Below are positions 27,770 through 40,358 of a stretch of 64,000 bases of DNA, piece by piece. Source of the DNA: Fasciolopsis buskii (lineage: Eukaryota; Platyhelminthes; Trematoda; Plagiorchiida; Fasciolidae); contig LUCM01010021.1 in NCBI GenBank assembly GCA_008360955.1, forward strand, positions 13,144 to 77,143. Direction: 5' to 3'. The notes under the pieces are model-generated. The model made no database searches. It saw only the letters and a program-made list of their open reading frames with translations, and was not told the DNA's origin. How positions within the stretch are numbered: position 1 is the stretch's first letter; every line of letters begins with the position of its first letter. Both the position numbers and the translations under genes were made by a program.

Positions 27770-28020
27770 TCACTCAACCGATCTCTGCAGGCCAATACTC
27801 TTGTTTTACCCCGATGCAGCCTCAAACTAGCTACATTTAAAGTGCAAACACACCCAGTCGGCATAAACGCCACGAAACAGCCCACAAATATACTCGAAAA
27901 CAACACCAAATTGTCCCCGAAACTACTCCAACTATACCCCTTTGGAAAAAACAATGGAATTATTTTGGGTTCTCTTTGGAATTCGCCCAAAATCGGTCCT
28001 TATAGCCCCAGGTAACGCCA
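27770..28020 (+). mobile_element. Possible RTE-like LINE endonuclease start
   Basis: The plus frame at 27668-28015 contains VLPRCSLKLATFKVQT, resembling the first strand of an RTE-like LINE endonuclease (Leu-x-Leu-Ala-Thr-Phe-Asn-Val-Arg-Thr). The rest of the frame diverges quickly. It lies about 2.7 kb before the clearer RTE-like remnant on the same strand, but continuity was not shown. Confidence 0.35.
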
Positions 28021-30699
28021 AATTTTAATTTCCTGAACTTAATTTGCAAATAACCTTGCGCGGATCGCCTAAGACGAACTTGAATTCCGCGACTTAATAA
28101 AAGCTGCAACGTTCCGACGTGCACTTTTACCTTTCGCGGTGCACCACGCGCTTAACTGGAAACGCCAGGAATAAACAAAAACCCTCGGCACTTAGAAGCA
28201 TCTTTCTGTAACAAGGTCCGGGAATAAAATTTGCAGTGAATGCGGATTTCTTTGGTTATAACTAATTTTTAGTCGGTCGCTGGCGAAAGATTTTCCTGAA
28301 AATCCCGTTCAATCTGAAAAAGGCAAATGGCATGACCAATTTAATATAAAAAACGGAAGGTATTTATGGTGGCAACATAAACTGATAATAGCAAATTTTG
28401 TGACTGCAGAAATGAAGCCGCGCGGTACGTATTTAAAATCGGCAGATATGTACGTGTTCACTGATTTCACTTTGGATACATATATACCTCAATTTCTGAT
28501 GCAGGTTACTTTAAAAACAACTAGCATGTGACTTATCGTTGTCACGATACATAGGACATCAACGCTCCTTAAGTTTCCGACGTCGTCTTGAGCTCAGTAC
28601 CTGCAGCATTGGACGCACCGCCTCAACTTTTCTAGTACTGTTTGCGCAGTGGCTCTTGAGAGGACTATACAGCAAACAACATCTACAGGTTGAAATCAAT
28701 GCATCCTTGAACTTACCTGCTAATAACCCACAAACTGTTGTGCCACACAAAGCCGTTTCCCCTTGGGCACCTTTCATATTCAGCTGACGCAAGATGGATA
28801 TTTTTATTAAATGCCGCAAGAAACCCCGAGTTTCAACACCGAGTGTGGATGTCCGTACTTTCATGAGAAATTTAGCCTTAAAACGTTAGTAGATTTTTAA
28901 GTGAATTTTACTAAACGGTCATAATATGGGCTCTGGTCGCATTCGCTGATAAATGCATTTGCAACGCCGCTTGAAGCATGAGAGAAATGATGGATATCGC
29001 AGGAACCAATTCTGTTTGCAGCAAAAGTTTAATCCCCAGGTATAACTGATCTTTAACCTTCATGTCACTGCCTCTTGTCCGCAACAGAATTTCTGCGTTG
29101 AAAGTTAAAATTAAACACTTTCATTATGCGAAAAATCTAGTTTACCGGGGTTCTGTGCTGGATCATTTAACTCAGAATCCACTGAGCCGCTAGTTGATGC
29201 GGCAACATATTCAGTTTATCCCGCTATTTCATTCTCACTGCAATCAGTTACCGACACACAATACTATTTTACCCGTAAAACTGTCTTAGGTATCTGGCGC
29301 CTCAGTTGCACATACCAGGCTTGCTCCCACTGATTTTCCACACTCCACTTCTGAGTCAGGAGACGCTGTACTACAAAAACTGAAAGCTTCAGAACCCACC
29401 GCATATGTCTCTGATCTTTTATTCACATTCGGAAGGCTGCGTTGGTTCCACCAGGGTACGTAAAAGCCTCAGCACTTACTTTTTCGTCACCACATGGTGA
29501 TTCTGAAGTGCCCATGAGTATAAGCACGAACTGGAGCTATTCATCGACTTATTTCTTTCCGTTATATTAATAACGGAAGGCCTAGGCAGCGGGAAATTAC
29601 ACAGAAATTGATATCGTGCATTATTTTATGTAGACACGATGAAAACGCGGAAACTGAAGAATGAGATGGCAGTGGAAAATGGGTTAGCCTATGATGTCTA
29701 GAAAACTACCTTAAGCATACATGTAATAAGTGAGTTTTGCAATTGAGTCCAATAGATATTGCTCCCTCATCTGAGTAATTTCTGTAAACCAGCTAATGTT
29801 ATACTCAAGCGATGCCATCTAGATTATTTGCTGCAGTGTACATCAGGTAAGAAGTGAGTTTTACGATAGCTAGAGTGTAATTAATCAGTCAATGGCAAAA
29901 ATAATTTATAAGCATTTACTTAGCCCAAATTTTACATTTATGTTCAAATAAATGTCTTGAATTCAACAATACCAATCCACAAGTTACTCTCTAGCACAAG
30001 TAATACGCATTGACGCAATCAGTAAGGAAACACAATTATTCATTCAAAATGAAAAGGACGAAAAAGATGACCTTAAAATTGGAACTCGCGCATTGCAAGC
30101 ACTCACCACTGCGTCACGGGAACGAATGACCTTCGCAATTAGACCTCATTTAAACCGCGTTAGAAGATTTGCTGGAATACTGGAGGACTCAAGGGCCATT
30201 TTTCCATTTATTCTATAAACGTTTGGAGCTTTCGCACATGAAGATCATCAAATATGACTTATTTATCTAGTTATTTACCTGCATTTCCTAAAATTACCAA
30301 CTGCGACGCTCATGCCATGAAACCCCCAATAAACTTTGTGTTTGCGCCTTTGGAGAGAAAAACCCGGAAATGTTCCATTTATGACCTTTGCAATATTATT
30401 ACCAACAGCCGCGGTTGGCCCGTACACTGGGAACTTTATCCATCGACAGGCGTTAGGTCGAGGAGACTAGCATTCAAGATTCTAGCTCTGTTGTCCGACC
30501 CACCTTCCCATCTAGTTCTTCCATGGAGTTTCCCTAGACATTTCTAGTAGCAATTATCCTGCGGCCTCTGGCTTTTTGTTGTTAATGTGACTCCCACCGA
30601 GATGTCTGATGCTGCGCCACTTGACTGGATCCCAGTCGGAAGGCGCTATACGCAGTGGGATCTATTTAATGGTACAAGGTATACCGTCGCCTCCTGAGA
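28021..30699. other. Unassigned diverged DNA
   Basis: No gene, RNA or element domain was recognised on either strand. Open frames are short and motif-free. Confidence 0.35.
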
Positions 30700-32140
30700 G
30701 ACTTAACTTGCTTGTCGTCTCCGCGTATGTGCCAAAAGATTGAAGCCTAGATGCGGTCAAGGACAGTTTTGGTCAAAAGCTGCACTACCGCCTGCTCTAA
30801 GTAAGGCGGGTGATGTCGTGGCTTTGGAAGAGGGCGTGAGTAGTAGATTCGGTCGACCGTCCTCAACTAAGGCTCATATAGGAGGCTTCTTTGGTCTTAT
30901 GGTTCTAAAGGCGGAGAACGGCTGTTGGCTTTGTGCTCAAACCAGTGGTTAGTCATGTTATCACATGCTTCGATTCGCCTTTCTCCCTTTCGAAGAGTAT
31001 TGAATAAGGAGCTAGAATCACCTCCACCTTGCATCATAAATGAGTACTGTTCGCTTACCACGAATGACTTGCCCTAGCCCTCGAAATGAAACCTTCCGTA
31101 GTTATTCTGGCGCGCATGGGCCCTTTGCAAAAAACCCGCCGAAAAAAGAGGATTCCCGGAGAAATGCAAGCTTTGGAAAGCCGTTATGCTCCTGGCACTC
31201 ATGATCTTCCATCCACTTTATTTAAATGTGAGGAATAAGGCTGGTCAGTAAGTTCCAATTTTTGTTCTCGGAGGTCTGGTAATTCGAGAACGACCCCCGC
31301 TGGCAGAAGAGTCGACCAATCCATCTGAAATATGATTGCGCTATCCATAGGGATATAAACACGATCCCTAAAGTATCAAAGATGCATTTGACAGGAATAT
31401 TTTAAGGATTGCACATCGTGAACCAGGAAGAACCCCGTGAGAAATGGGCTGTTTTGCGCTGGTCGATTAAATCCTTATTCTTCTGCAGATTTTCGAGGGC
31501 CGCTTTACTTTCCAAAGGCCAGGGATCACCGTGCTCTTAAAATTCGCATAACCTACGGCTCTATTTATAGGTCATCAATGTGGAGCCGTTTGCTAACGAA
31601 AGGAACACTTGGGAAGTTTGCACCGGTCATCAAAGAGCTGCACTGTCGTGCCTAACGTCTGGTTGGGCTTATGGTCAACTTTCATCACCCGTTGCTGTCC
31701 TCATCGGGTTACGGAAAGGTAGTCATTTATCACCATTTATATTCACCCTGTAGAAGGGGGTGTTTTGTAAAACACTTTATCTGGTTTTTGAGACAGTGGA
31801 GCTGAACCCCCACAGGTAACAGAGATTTGGATTAAATTACACAGATGGTACCGTTTTGCTAAACGACGATACACAGCGAGTTCAACCCGCGTTTCACCGC
31901 TTGGTAATTAAAGTATCTAGGTGAGGCATGTACTTTGGACCTTCAAAATGCATGACACTTCTCAGTGCTTGCAGGAACCTTTGCTTCCACTCATCCTTTG
32001 TGGTGATTGGGTAGAGGTTGATGACAGACAAGTGGCTCGAGGACCAGAGCAAATTTGCAGAGCTCTTGGGAATGATGTATCGCCAAGAACCGAAAAAGCT
32101 TCCCACTGCCATCACTGAGACAAATGGCACAATAACTTAT
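30700..32140 (+). mobile_element. Decayed RTE-like LINE (endonuclease and reverse transcriptase)
   Basis: The plus strand at 30740-30960 holds an endonuclease: a DVVALEE block where the family has the Gly-Asp-x-Asn-Ala catalytic region, then RFGRPSSTKAHIGGFFGLM and, in another frame, LLALCSNQW, in the order seen in RTE-like LINEs. At 31437-31655 and in adjacent frames are reverse transcriptase blocks (FALVD-like, a Leu-rich ILLQIFEGR block, the helix before the palm). At 31838-31849 the palm reads YTDG where active enzymes have Tyr-Ala-Asp-Asp, so the second catalytic Asp is Gly. MYFGPSKC at about 31925-31950 follows, as in the family. Stops and frameshifts are abundant. Confidence 0.65.
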
Positions 32141-35100
32141 AGGTAGGCATATCTTTGGCTACATTGCTGCTCAAGAAATTTCCCTACATTGTGTTATTTA
32201 AATGGCACTGGTGGTAAAGACATTTTTACTTTTAACAGGTCAATAGTATTTGGTTTAGTGGCACCAGTCAAGGATCCAGATTAGATTCTCGCTTGCTACT
32301 GATGTTTTATAATGCCGTTTGTTAAAATATACAAGGGGCCAATGTTCTTACAAGTCCGAAATAGGCGTATTAGCACAGAGGTAGAGATTTGGGGTCTCAT
32401 GTAGGAAAAACTTCCTTATGAACACCGGGGTGGCGACAGAGGACACAGTAGACGTTGCACAAGCCGTCGGCGTTACCACTTGTGGACCGATTCGATGATG
32501 TTTCTCTCTCAGAAATTCGCGTCGCGCCCTTAGAGTAAACAACCTCTGTATGTCTTACATGTCTTCTTTACTTCCTTTACCCACCAACAACCCTCAAATT
32601 AACAAATCTGAGCCGACCGGCATTGTTCAACCAGCACTAGAGACCATTTATCTCAAAGCCCTCTCTCATTAGAGAGTGAAACGAGGTCACTCGCGTTGAA
32701 TGACCACATTTTGCTGTCCCGCCTGTGAAGAGCTTGAAGGACCAACACGGATTTCCCATCATTCCTTTCCAAAGCACGTGCGTGATGTAATTTATTCCAG
32801 CAGGCACCAGAGCGTCGTTTTAATCTAGCCGCCTGCATTAGAACCATGGATGAACTGAACATTTGATGTAAGGGCAAGATATTACGTCGTTTGAGATTGC
32901 TGAGAGTGACGGTCTTTTAGTCAAAATTCTTTCAACCTCAACCAGAAACTTTTGCAGTGTCTCATGATGCGGTTTTTATTATTCCGTAGCAGATGCCCAA
33001 ACCGTTCTAGATGCCCGAATGGGTTATCCAAATGCCCTGCCACGGTGATTATAGTAAGGGGAGTTGAAGCACCAACAAACGCTCTTCATGTTCGTTCCAC
33101 CGTCGATTCGGCGTTTATGCATCGAGTGCCATCGTCTTTCGAGGTCAGTTTGTGAGCGTACACGGTCTGATTCATTGTTTGATTACAGTTTTCCTGGAAC
33201 ACCTCTTTTTATGACAAACTGTTATAATGTATGCTTCAATGAATCCGTGTTCGTCGTGTAAGGTACCGCCAATCCAACTGGGTTACTATGTCGACAATTC
33301 ATCATATAGCTATATCCTTCTTCTACAACTTTGCTTTTTTCGACGGTTTTATCCCCAAAGTAATCGACTCCCTTTTCTGTAAGGGGCCGTTGACCATCAG
33401 CTACCATGGATGCTAAAGGCGAGCTATCAGCTGTTTTTCAAGGCCGGCGTCTTGTCTTCCGTAGGGAAGCAGTGATAAATTATCCAATTACACTGTATTC
33501 CTGCGGTTTGCAATCGAAAATCAATGGCGCAAAATATTCAATAAGTAGATTCTCACACGCCTGTCATTCTGTTCGATGGTGCTGCCTAATTATGAGGTGC
33601 GCGGTGTGACCGGATGTTGGACATTACATTTTACTCTGGCGTTCTTTACTCGCCCACCGACTCTGAACAATCCTTCATTAAACAAGAAATTGAGCTTACC
33701 TAAAACTTGAACTTACCTAAAAGGAAAAGCTTTAACTGCCTCAACGAATTGAAAGCACTTAAATTTAATCAGGGACTTGTCGGATTACTTCCTGTCCGTG
33801 TTGCACTTTTGGTTCTCTTCCGGGCATTTGGAGTGTTTTCTAATTTCTAATTGATTAATCTGTGTACTGCAAACAGCTTTTGGGCAATAAGCAGCCAAGA
33901 GGGAATCCTAAATTCAAAACACAACTAATTCATCAACTCTACGATGCTTGATTATAAAGTTAATTAGTGAACAGGCACAAAAACTCAAGTATGCGATTAC
34001 ACAGACGCAAAACGACAGCCGATGTCACTGTAGAGAAATACGCACGCGGTCTACGTGGGTCACAAAGCAGGGAGTGGTCTGAATAAATAAATTTTTGGTG
34101 AACAAAAGCAAGTGTAAGACAAAACACCAAAGTCATTTGTAGGGTGGTGATGTTACTAAATCTAATGCAAAAGGTCTTTGCAAAAGTTGTTTTTCAGCCG
34201 TGCATTGAATGGGGCAGAACCGTCGACTTTGATACTTAATCTTCGTTTTGTTTTGCATTTTTTGCCTTTTCGTTTTAGTGTTGATGACTTCAAGACCGCT
34301 TGCTTATTGGTGGTTTGACGCTTCCACCTTGTTATTAGTCCAACGATATTTTCACAGTTGCAGTGCAGTTTACAAAATTGTTAATTTTTCATCTCCGGAG
34401 AAAAAAGAAATACCATGGCATACCATCCACTAGCAATCGGCAGCCACTGCAACCAATAGAGGGTTGCTGCATCACCGAAAGTCAAAGCATCTATATACAA
34501 ATTTTAAGAAATTTAAACTACTTGGCGATCAATAGTTAACAACAATACTAACATTTCTGAAATTCCTAAAAGTTTACGAGAAAACCTGCGCATACCTCCA
34601 CCAACCTTGAGTTTGTTACAAGACACAAAATGCAGTCTAAACGGGGATGCTGCATCAGTGTCAAAAACCATGATTCAACGATTTTGTGTAATGGACATGA
34701 AGGTTTAACTGGGGTGACTTAATTCAATGAAAATCATGAATACAGATGAGATTTTGCCAAAATTAACCAAAACAGCGTGAGGGGAGCAGAGGAGGACAGT
34801 AGGTGTCTAATATTAAAATATGGATGAAAAGGGAGGTCATTCGTTGTGCCGTGTTTCCTGCAGTCTAGAAAATAATCAAAGACCGCTCGAATGTGCGGAC
34901 AGCAGCAGAATAATGATAACGTATTATGGCATGCCACTGCTTATGAACATGGAGAATAAGAATGTCAATAGCTGGCCTTTTTTGACAGCTGTTCTGATAC
35001 AACTTTGAGGGCTGAAAAATTTACGCAAAACCAAAACTTTCAAAGACTCCGAAATCTTTGACAGCTAGCAGAGTGGGCGGGACTCAGGTTGTGGCTGCCG

Positions 35101-35295
35101 GCTGGGTGAGTTTACAGCTTGTTTTGCGAGAGAACAGCGAACAGACTGAGTCAAGGATGCATGCATACTGGCCAATCCTTATGAGCCCCGAAATCAGATG
35201 ATGCAATTTTGTCCACGTGGCTGCATTTGCGGGACATCTATTATAAAAGTGAAATGGTGAACCTAATAATTGGTTGCGACATGCCGGGGTCACAC
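32141..35295. other. Unassigned DNA, possibly LINE 3' remnants
   Basis: Directly after the RTE-like palm region the plus strand may continue with thumb sequence to about 32.5 kb, but no block was convincing. From 32.6 to 35.3 kb no domain, RNA gene or splice-linked exon was found. Confidence 0.35.
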
Positions 35296-35665
35296 CGGAC
35301 TATGGAGCAGAGAGTCGGCAATTGCCAGGTGCCATACGCAGTGCGCATGGCACTGGGATAGATAATATATGATCCTCCGGGCGGAGAGGATCTGGTCAAC
35401 TGCATATAATGCAAGGCCGGAAGGTACAACTAAACCGGCTATGCACTTAGGGACTTTGTGATTCAAGGGAGACAGTGGGAAAGAGAAAAGGAATCTTCCT
35501 GGCCGTTTTGGGGTGCCGCTCCCGCGGGGTTCCCCGGCCGAAAGAATCAAGGTTAACGGGAGATACGTGCTTCAAAGGCTACTGTGCTTGACGAATAGAT
35601 CTCGCGCTGGCAGACAGCTGTTGGAACGACACTCCGAGCTAGTGGTGCACTATAAAACCCTTGGA
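35296..35665 (+). repeat. Dispersed repeat, copy 2 of 2
   Basis: Same family and orientation as 8375-8765, sharing the ordered landmarks GCAGAGA, TGCGCA, CTGGGAT, GCAAGGCCGGA, TTTTGGGGTGC, a CCCGC...GGCCGA block and TTGGAACGA..CTCCGAG. It ends about 250 bases before the BEL/Pao remnant, but nothing links the two. Confidence 0.55.
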
Positions 35666-36824
35666 CACATAGAAAAGTTAGCCATGTCTACCGTGGAGGA
35701 AGAGACATGGTAATCACCTTACTATCCTGTGCTAAACTCTGAGAAACCAGAAAAACTTCACGACGTGTTCGAGTGCCCAGAAAGGGTTCAAAAATCCTAG
35801 CTTAACGATCGGCTATTGTAAGGGCCAGGTCAGATGATGCTACCGACCGAGCTTCTATGTCGATTTTGAGTAAATAAATTCGCGATATCTGATGATTTAA
35901 GGGAAAGGTTCTTTTAGCTGAAGGTGCCGGGCAAGGACAGAAATACACTGCCTTCCTTGTGTTGGAGTGAGAATCACAATCGAACCGGCATTGGAGTACA
36001 GGATGACATCCGACCACGTTTAGTACAATGTCGCCGCCCTTTCGCGCAAATTATGGACTGCCAAGTAGGGAAGCAGTACACGGAAAACCAAATAAACTTA
36101 CCAAATGAGGGTAGCATTATCAGCAAATTTTATATTGACGTCTGCTTCGAGTCGATTGTTGAGAAGGACACAGACAAAGAACACGTCGTGGCGTTGACGG
36201 AACTCTTAAAGAAGTGTGGCTTTGCCTTCCAAAGTTTATTTCCAAATATCCTGTGGTCTCATTAGTCATCTTAGCGACGTACGACCAGATAAAACTCGTT
36301 GGCTAGATTTTATTTTCTGCGAAATTGAACCTGATCTCCGGGTGCAGCCGGAGGCCAGGACCGGTGAGTTCGTTTTTCAATTGAACCCTTGCAACCGGCG
36401 AGCTGTACATAGTAGGGCCCTATCACCTGTGTCCAGTTTGCACGATGCTCTTGGGTTCGTTTCCCTGTGGCTGATTCCAGGACTGGCGTTACCAAAACCA
36501 CTACACACTAAGAAAACTGGTTAGGATGATTACGTTGATCCCGAAGTTAAATTTTCAAGGAATGGTTCCCCAACCAGTATTAGTAGGGTTAAGAACATCA
36601 CAATTTCACATTGTTTCCAAACGACGTACAACAGAAAGGGGAGCTGCAACTGTTCTCCGAAGCATCGGAAGTGAGCTACGGTGCTGTAATATATGGACGG
36701 TGAATTATATAAGACGTTAGTTATGACGTTAGGATATTGGAGGTCGGGGCCCGTGTCTCTTCTTTGAAATCAGCATCGAGTTCACGCCTGTATTTAAGTT
36801 CAGCGATTTTGGCAGTGAAGATGA

Positions 36825-37009
36825 TTTTTTATTTTTATTTTATCACTTACTTTCTTTAGTAATTAGATAACAATATGCATCACTTTTTAGCATGAAGGCC
36901 GAGGTCAACAGGGGCTATCAAGCGGGGAAGTTGACTGGCGGTGGGGGGTTCGAACCCGCGACCTTCACGTCCAAATGCCACGATCTTATCCACTTGGCCA
37001 CCGCCAGCC
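36825..37009 (-). mobile_element. SINE family A, copy 1, inside BEL/Pao pol
   Basis: On the minus strand this begins GGCTGGCGGTGG at 37009, has a box A-like GGCCAAGTGGATAAG and a box B-like GGTTCGAACCC, and ends its tRNA-like head with CCACCGCCAG at 36935, pairing over ten bases with the start. The tail contains GTGATGCATATTGTTA and an A-rich end at about 36825-36845, shared with the copies at 40182 and 63632. Box A and the loop pattern are most like a Leu or Ser tRNA. It interrupts the BEL/Pao reading frame between AILAVKM and the next block, so it is younger than that element. No target-site duplication was obvious. Confidence 0.85.
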
Positions 37010-37600
37010 AAACTCAATGGTGTTTCAAACCTGCCCTCTAGATCGCAGCGTTATGGACGGCTTCAATGGTCGTGTTTCATTCCGTCCACAGTGTTGAGAG
37101 CCGTTTTGGTGCTTGTTTCGCAAAACCCTCACAATTATGCATTATAGAACAAAGGTTGAAGAGTGGAGGTGCCTGAAATCCAGATGACAGATGCTACCGC
37201 GTGGTAACAAACTGACAGCCCTGAAAATCTGGAATGACGTTCCAGAATACTTCAGTCTGTCGGAGAAGCACTGGCCCGTGAGCGACCTCAGCAACCAACC
37301 CCAGCAAGGGCTGGAATTAAAGGGTGGTTTAGTGAAAACTGTCTTGGCCTTGATTATGACCTTTCTATCTAATCTCAGCAGGCACTCGTCGCGGACTCAC
37401 TTTCTCCGGGCACAAGTTCGGCTGACGAGGTTTTCGGGGCAGCTGCTAGCAATGAGGAGTGTCCGATCATTTGGTATCCCACCTGTAAGTGCCATGACAC
37501 AAGAATAGCTGCGATCGGCAGATGGCGGCCTCATCCGAATGCTACGATCTGAGAGTTTCGGTAAACGGCTACGGTGCAGCGATGAAGGTATACTAGATTT
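37010..37600 (+). other. BEL/Pao sequence resuming after the SINE
   Basis: This is the right half of the split pol. The frame containing WTASMVVFHSVHSVE (about 37057-37110) matches the RNase H end of BEL/Pao, where the family has Trp-Thr-Asp-Ser; here the Asp is Ala. The next block LSEKHWPVSD lies in the open frame 37191-37508. Confidence 0.6.
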
Positions 37601-38201
37601 AATTTGCTCACTTCAAATCAGTCATCCCAAACATTCATTTTCAAGCCCATTTTTGTTTCAACACCAGAATGCAAGTGAGTTTGTCGGCTTTATCTAACGG
37701 TTGGAGCAGGAAGTCACGTAACCCAAGACGAAACAGGGAACACACCAACCTCTCCTACCTGCGGGCATTCCAAGGTAGACAGTCGAAGGGAACAAATGAT
37801 GGAAAACTGGCAATAAAATTTGAGCAAGTGCGGAGCGCACATAAGGCAGGCTTCAACAGGCTTCAAAATAAAGTAACAGAAGAAGTTGCTATGCTCTGGC
37901 GGAAAATTCAATACGCCGAGATGGTGCATATATTGCCCTTGAGTTTGACCATTGCTAGCGTACAACATTATAAGCTGCTGTTATCAAAGCTTGAAAAAAG
38001 GAATACCTACAAAAGCTGAGTAATTGATCGGCAGCCTGTGACTGTTTTGAATCAGTTAGTGTTTCTGGGTAAAATCGGAGGCAATTTAGCAAACCACTTT
38101 ATAAGAACCATCTTGAAAACAATTTTTTCGCAGGAAATTCTGTTGCTTAGTAGGATCTCATTTGAATCGTTAGGAGCGTGGGTGGATGATAATTCCATTC
38201 T

Positions 38202-38522
38202 GTATGCGAAACATACTACTGAGAAGAAAAACCATTACTTTCGGGCCTTCTATACTCTTTCTCAATGTTAGCCTTGCCTGACCAACGAAAATCCTTTGGC
38301 CAATCACCGTGTGATCCTCAAGTCGATTCATCACCCATTCACGCTCCTAACGATTCAAATGAAATTGTAGTGAGAGCGCAGTGCACTAGTATAGAGATGG
38401 TTAGAGAGAGGAATACCGGTTATCAGATACGCATGCATGAAGAGCAGCAATAACAGAGCAACCGTCCGTGTGCTTCCGGGCACATTTTGTTCATCCCTGC
38501 GTATGCGAAGCATACTACTGAG
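38202..38522 (+). repeat. 22-bp direct repeat pair within BEL/Pao
   Basis: GTATGCGAARCATACTACTG plus AG occurs at 38202-38223 and 38501-38522, identical at 21 of 22 positions (A versus G at position 10). The surrounding sequence is not duplicated. Confidence 0.85.
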
Positions 38523-38530
38523 ACAAAGTT

Positions 38531-40181
38531 CTGTCGCATTCAAACTGGCTGGCGTTATCAATAGGAAGATAACATTTTGCAATAGCAAACTTTGCCGAGT
38601 GATAAGTGGTAACTCAGTATTCCTCTTATTTTCACTCCCATAGGCTGTCCGCAAACAAAAATTCTCCGATTGCAGAAATACGAATTCAACTTCCAGACCT
38701 AAATTAGGCGTGCCTGAAAAAACTCGTCGTATACTTATCATTGATTATGCAAGTAGGCATTACAGTGGCCAAAACAACGCTGGTCTATATGAGTTACTGG
38801 GGACAAAATAATGTAAAGTATTCGAGACTACGCATACATTTACGCATTCATACGGATACACCTTCATCGGTATATTTGTACGCACGTAGTTGACTTACTT
38901 ATTTTATTCAAATGTAATTTTTGAATTTTTATATGTACGTATTTTGTTCAGCGTAAACCTTAGTTTCTTAATACGGACACGTGCAAGAACACTTCAATGT
39001 CTGCGCACATATTATTAAACTTATATTTGAGCGCATGCGGGTATATTATACTCCCAAATTGACGGATTGTTGAATATGTGCAAAAAATTGCTCAAAACTC
39101 GGTTCAGATGGGGCCCAACAAGATTTTGGAACTCGTTTATTTGAAATTTCTGGACACTGATTGGGTTGGATAGTGGTTGGAACTCCTTTTGTATTGTATG
39201 GATGTTATCGTAAATAGGCGATAAAGAAACAAAGAATAGTTTTTCACAAATAGAAAATTCCTCGCGCGACTAATGGATTGTTTGATTCAAACAGAAGTTG
39301 GAAGCCATCACATTGCCAATGGTCTATCATATACGAACACCGAAAAATCACATTTTGAAAATTCAAGAGACTGGAATGTTATTATTTGAATGTCTTTTTG
39401 TTTAATTGCTGGGTTCGGAACTATTCTCGTCAACGGTACGGCGTTATTTTGTTGTTTGCTCATCGATCAGCAGCGAAATTCCGTGGTCTAACGATTGGGT
39501 GAACTGTGTACGTACTAGGTACAGTATGTGTGCCACTCAAACGCCAATTGTGCTCAAGATGAATAGTGAAGAGAATGGACCAGAACACGTTTGAGTACAG
39601 ACCATGTGTCATCGGAATCAAGGCGAGGGAGGAAAACGACGAGTAAGAAAGGAGAGAGAAAAAGGAAGTATGTATCGTTTCCCACATATGGTAGACTTCT
39701 TATGCTCCATTTGTACATTGTGGAATGCCGATCATGATCTGCGTTCCCTCTGTGGACTGTTTAAACCTAACTTAGGGAATACCACTGCAAGACTTTCACC
39801 TAATGTTCTAACCCACAAAGTAGTAAGACGATTTGAAGGTCACGTAATCCACTGGGGACCGGTCACGAACTGCTGAGTTCATACGCCCTTTGGATGCGAC
39901 AAGAGGACCTGAAAATTATCAAGGGCTAGTCAGACTCAAGAACAAAAATACTTTCGGGTTAGGACAAAAACTAAGATCAAGTACCGACTACAGACGTAGT
40001 TTGTGTTTGTGTGCGCATGTGTATGTGTGTGTCGAGTGGATCGATCCCGGCGGAATAAACAGTCACTAATGGACCTAATCTTACAAATTTTCGAGGCCTA
40101 TCTAGGTCTAGAAAGTTAGAAACAAAATATAGAATCCCAGAAGCAATTGGAAATTAAGGTAACGCATTATGTATCGCTATC
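38531..40181. other. Unassigned AT-rich DNA
   Basis: No gene was found. The first part may be further BEL/Pao integrase too decayed to follow. A G- and T-rich stretch with TGTGTATGTGTGTGTC lies near 40015-40035. Confidence 0.35.
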
Positions 40182-40358
40182 GGCCGGCGGTGACCGAGCG
40201 GACAAGGTGTTGGGGTTTGGACGCGAAAGTCGTGGGTACGAATCCTCCGACCGTCGGTCGACTTCTGTACTTGGTAGCCCTCTGTTTGGCCGTGCCCCCC
40301 TTGTTGAAAAGTGATGTACACTATTGTTTCATTGATAAAGTGAGCAGAAGATAAAATA
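40182..40358 (+). mobile_element. SINE family A, copy 2
   Basis: The tRNA-like head begins GGCCGGCGGTGACCGAGCGG (box A-like), has GGGTACGAATCC as box B and closes with the GACCGTCGGTC complement of the start near 40250-40259. The tail has the family landmarks TAGCCCTCTG, TTGGCCG, GAAAAGTGATGTACA and TTGTTTCATT, ending in GATAAAATA. The head resembles Leu-type tRNAs in box A. A pol III transcript is expected from the internal boxes, although box B has one deviation. Confidence 0.85.

Larger units (their letters stand above)
35915..38530 (+). mobile_element. Decayed BEL/Pao LTR retrotransposon pol
   Basis: Collinear pol blocks run along the plus strand in shifting frames. At 35924-36060 is the reverse transcriptase segment after the fingers (VPGKDRNTLPSLCW, then QIMDCQ). 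At 36128-36142 the catalytic strand reads FYIDV where the family has Tyr-Val-Asp-Asp. At 36400-36530 is the region after the palm (LSPVSSLHDALGFVS). At 36750-36823 is the RNase H-like start ending AILAVKM. After a SINE insertion the match resumes at 37020 (WTASMVVFHSVHSVESRF), then the connection (LSEKHWPVSD near 37255-37290), the integrase leader (DDNSIL near 38185) and a trace of the integrase zinc-binding part (NNRATVRVLPGTF near 38450). No LTR pair was identified. Frameshifts, stops and the lost catalytic Asp make it inactive. Confidence 0.7.

Noticed and set aside
36935..37009. Functional tRNA gene
   Set aside because: The tRNA-like block has over-long paired ends, no convincing anticodon arm, and a tail shared with other dispersed copies; it is a SINE head.
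38355..38741. 128-codon minus frame
   Set aside because: Partly antisense to the BEL/Pao integrase remnant; no domain of its own.
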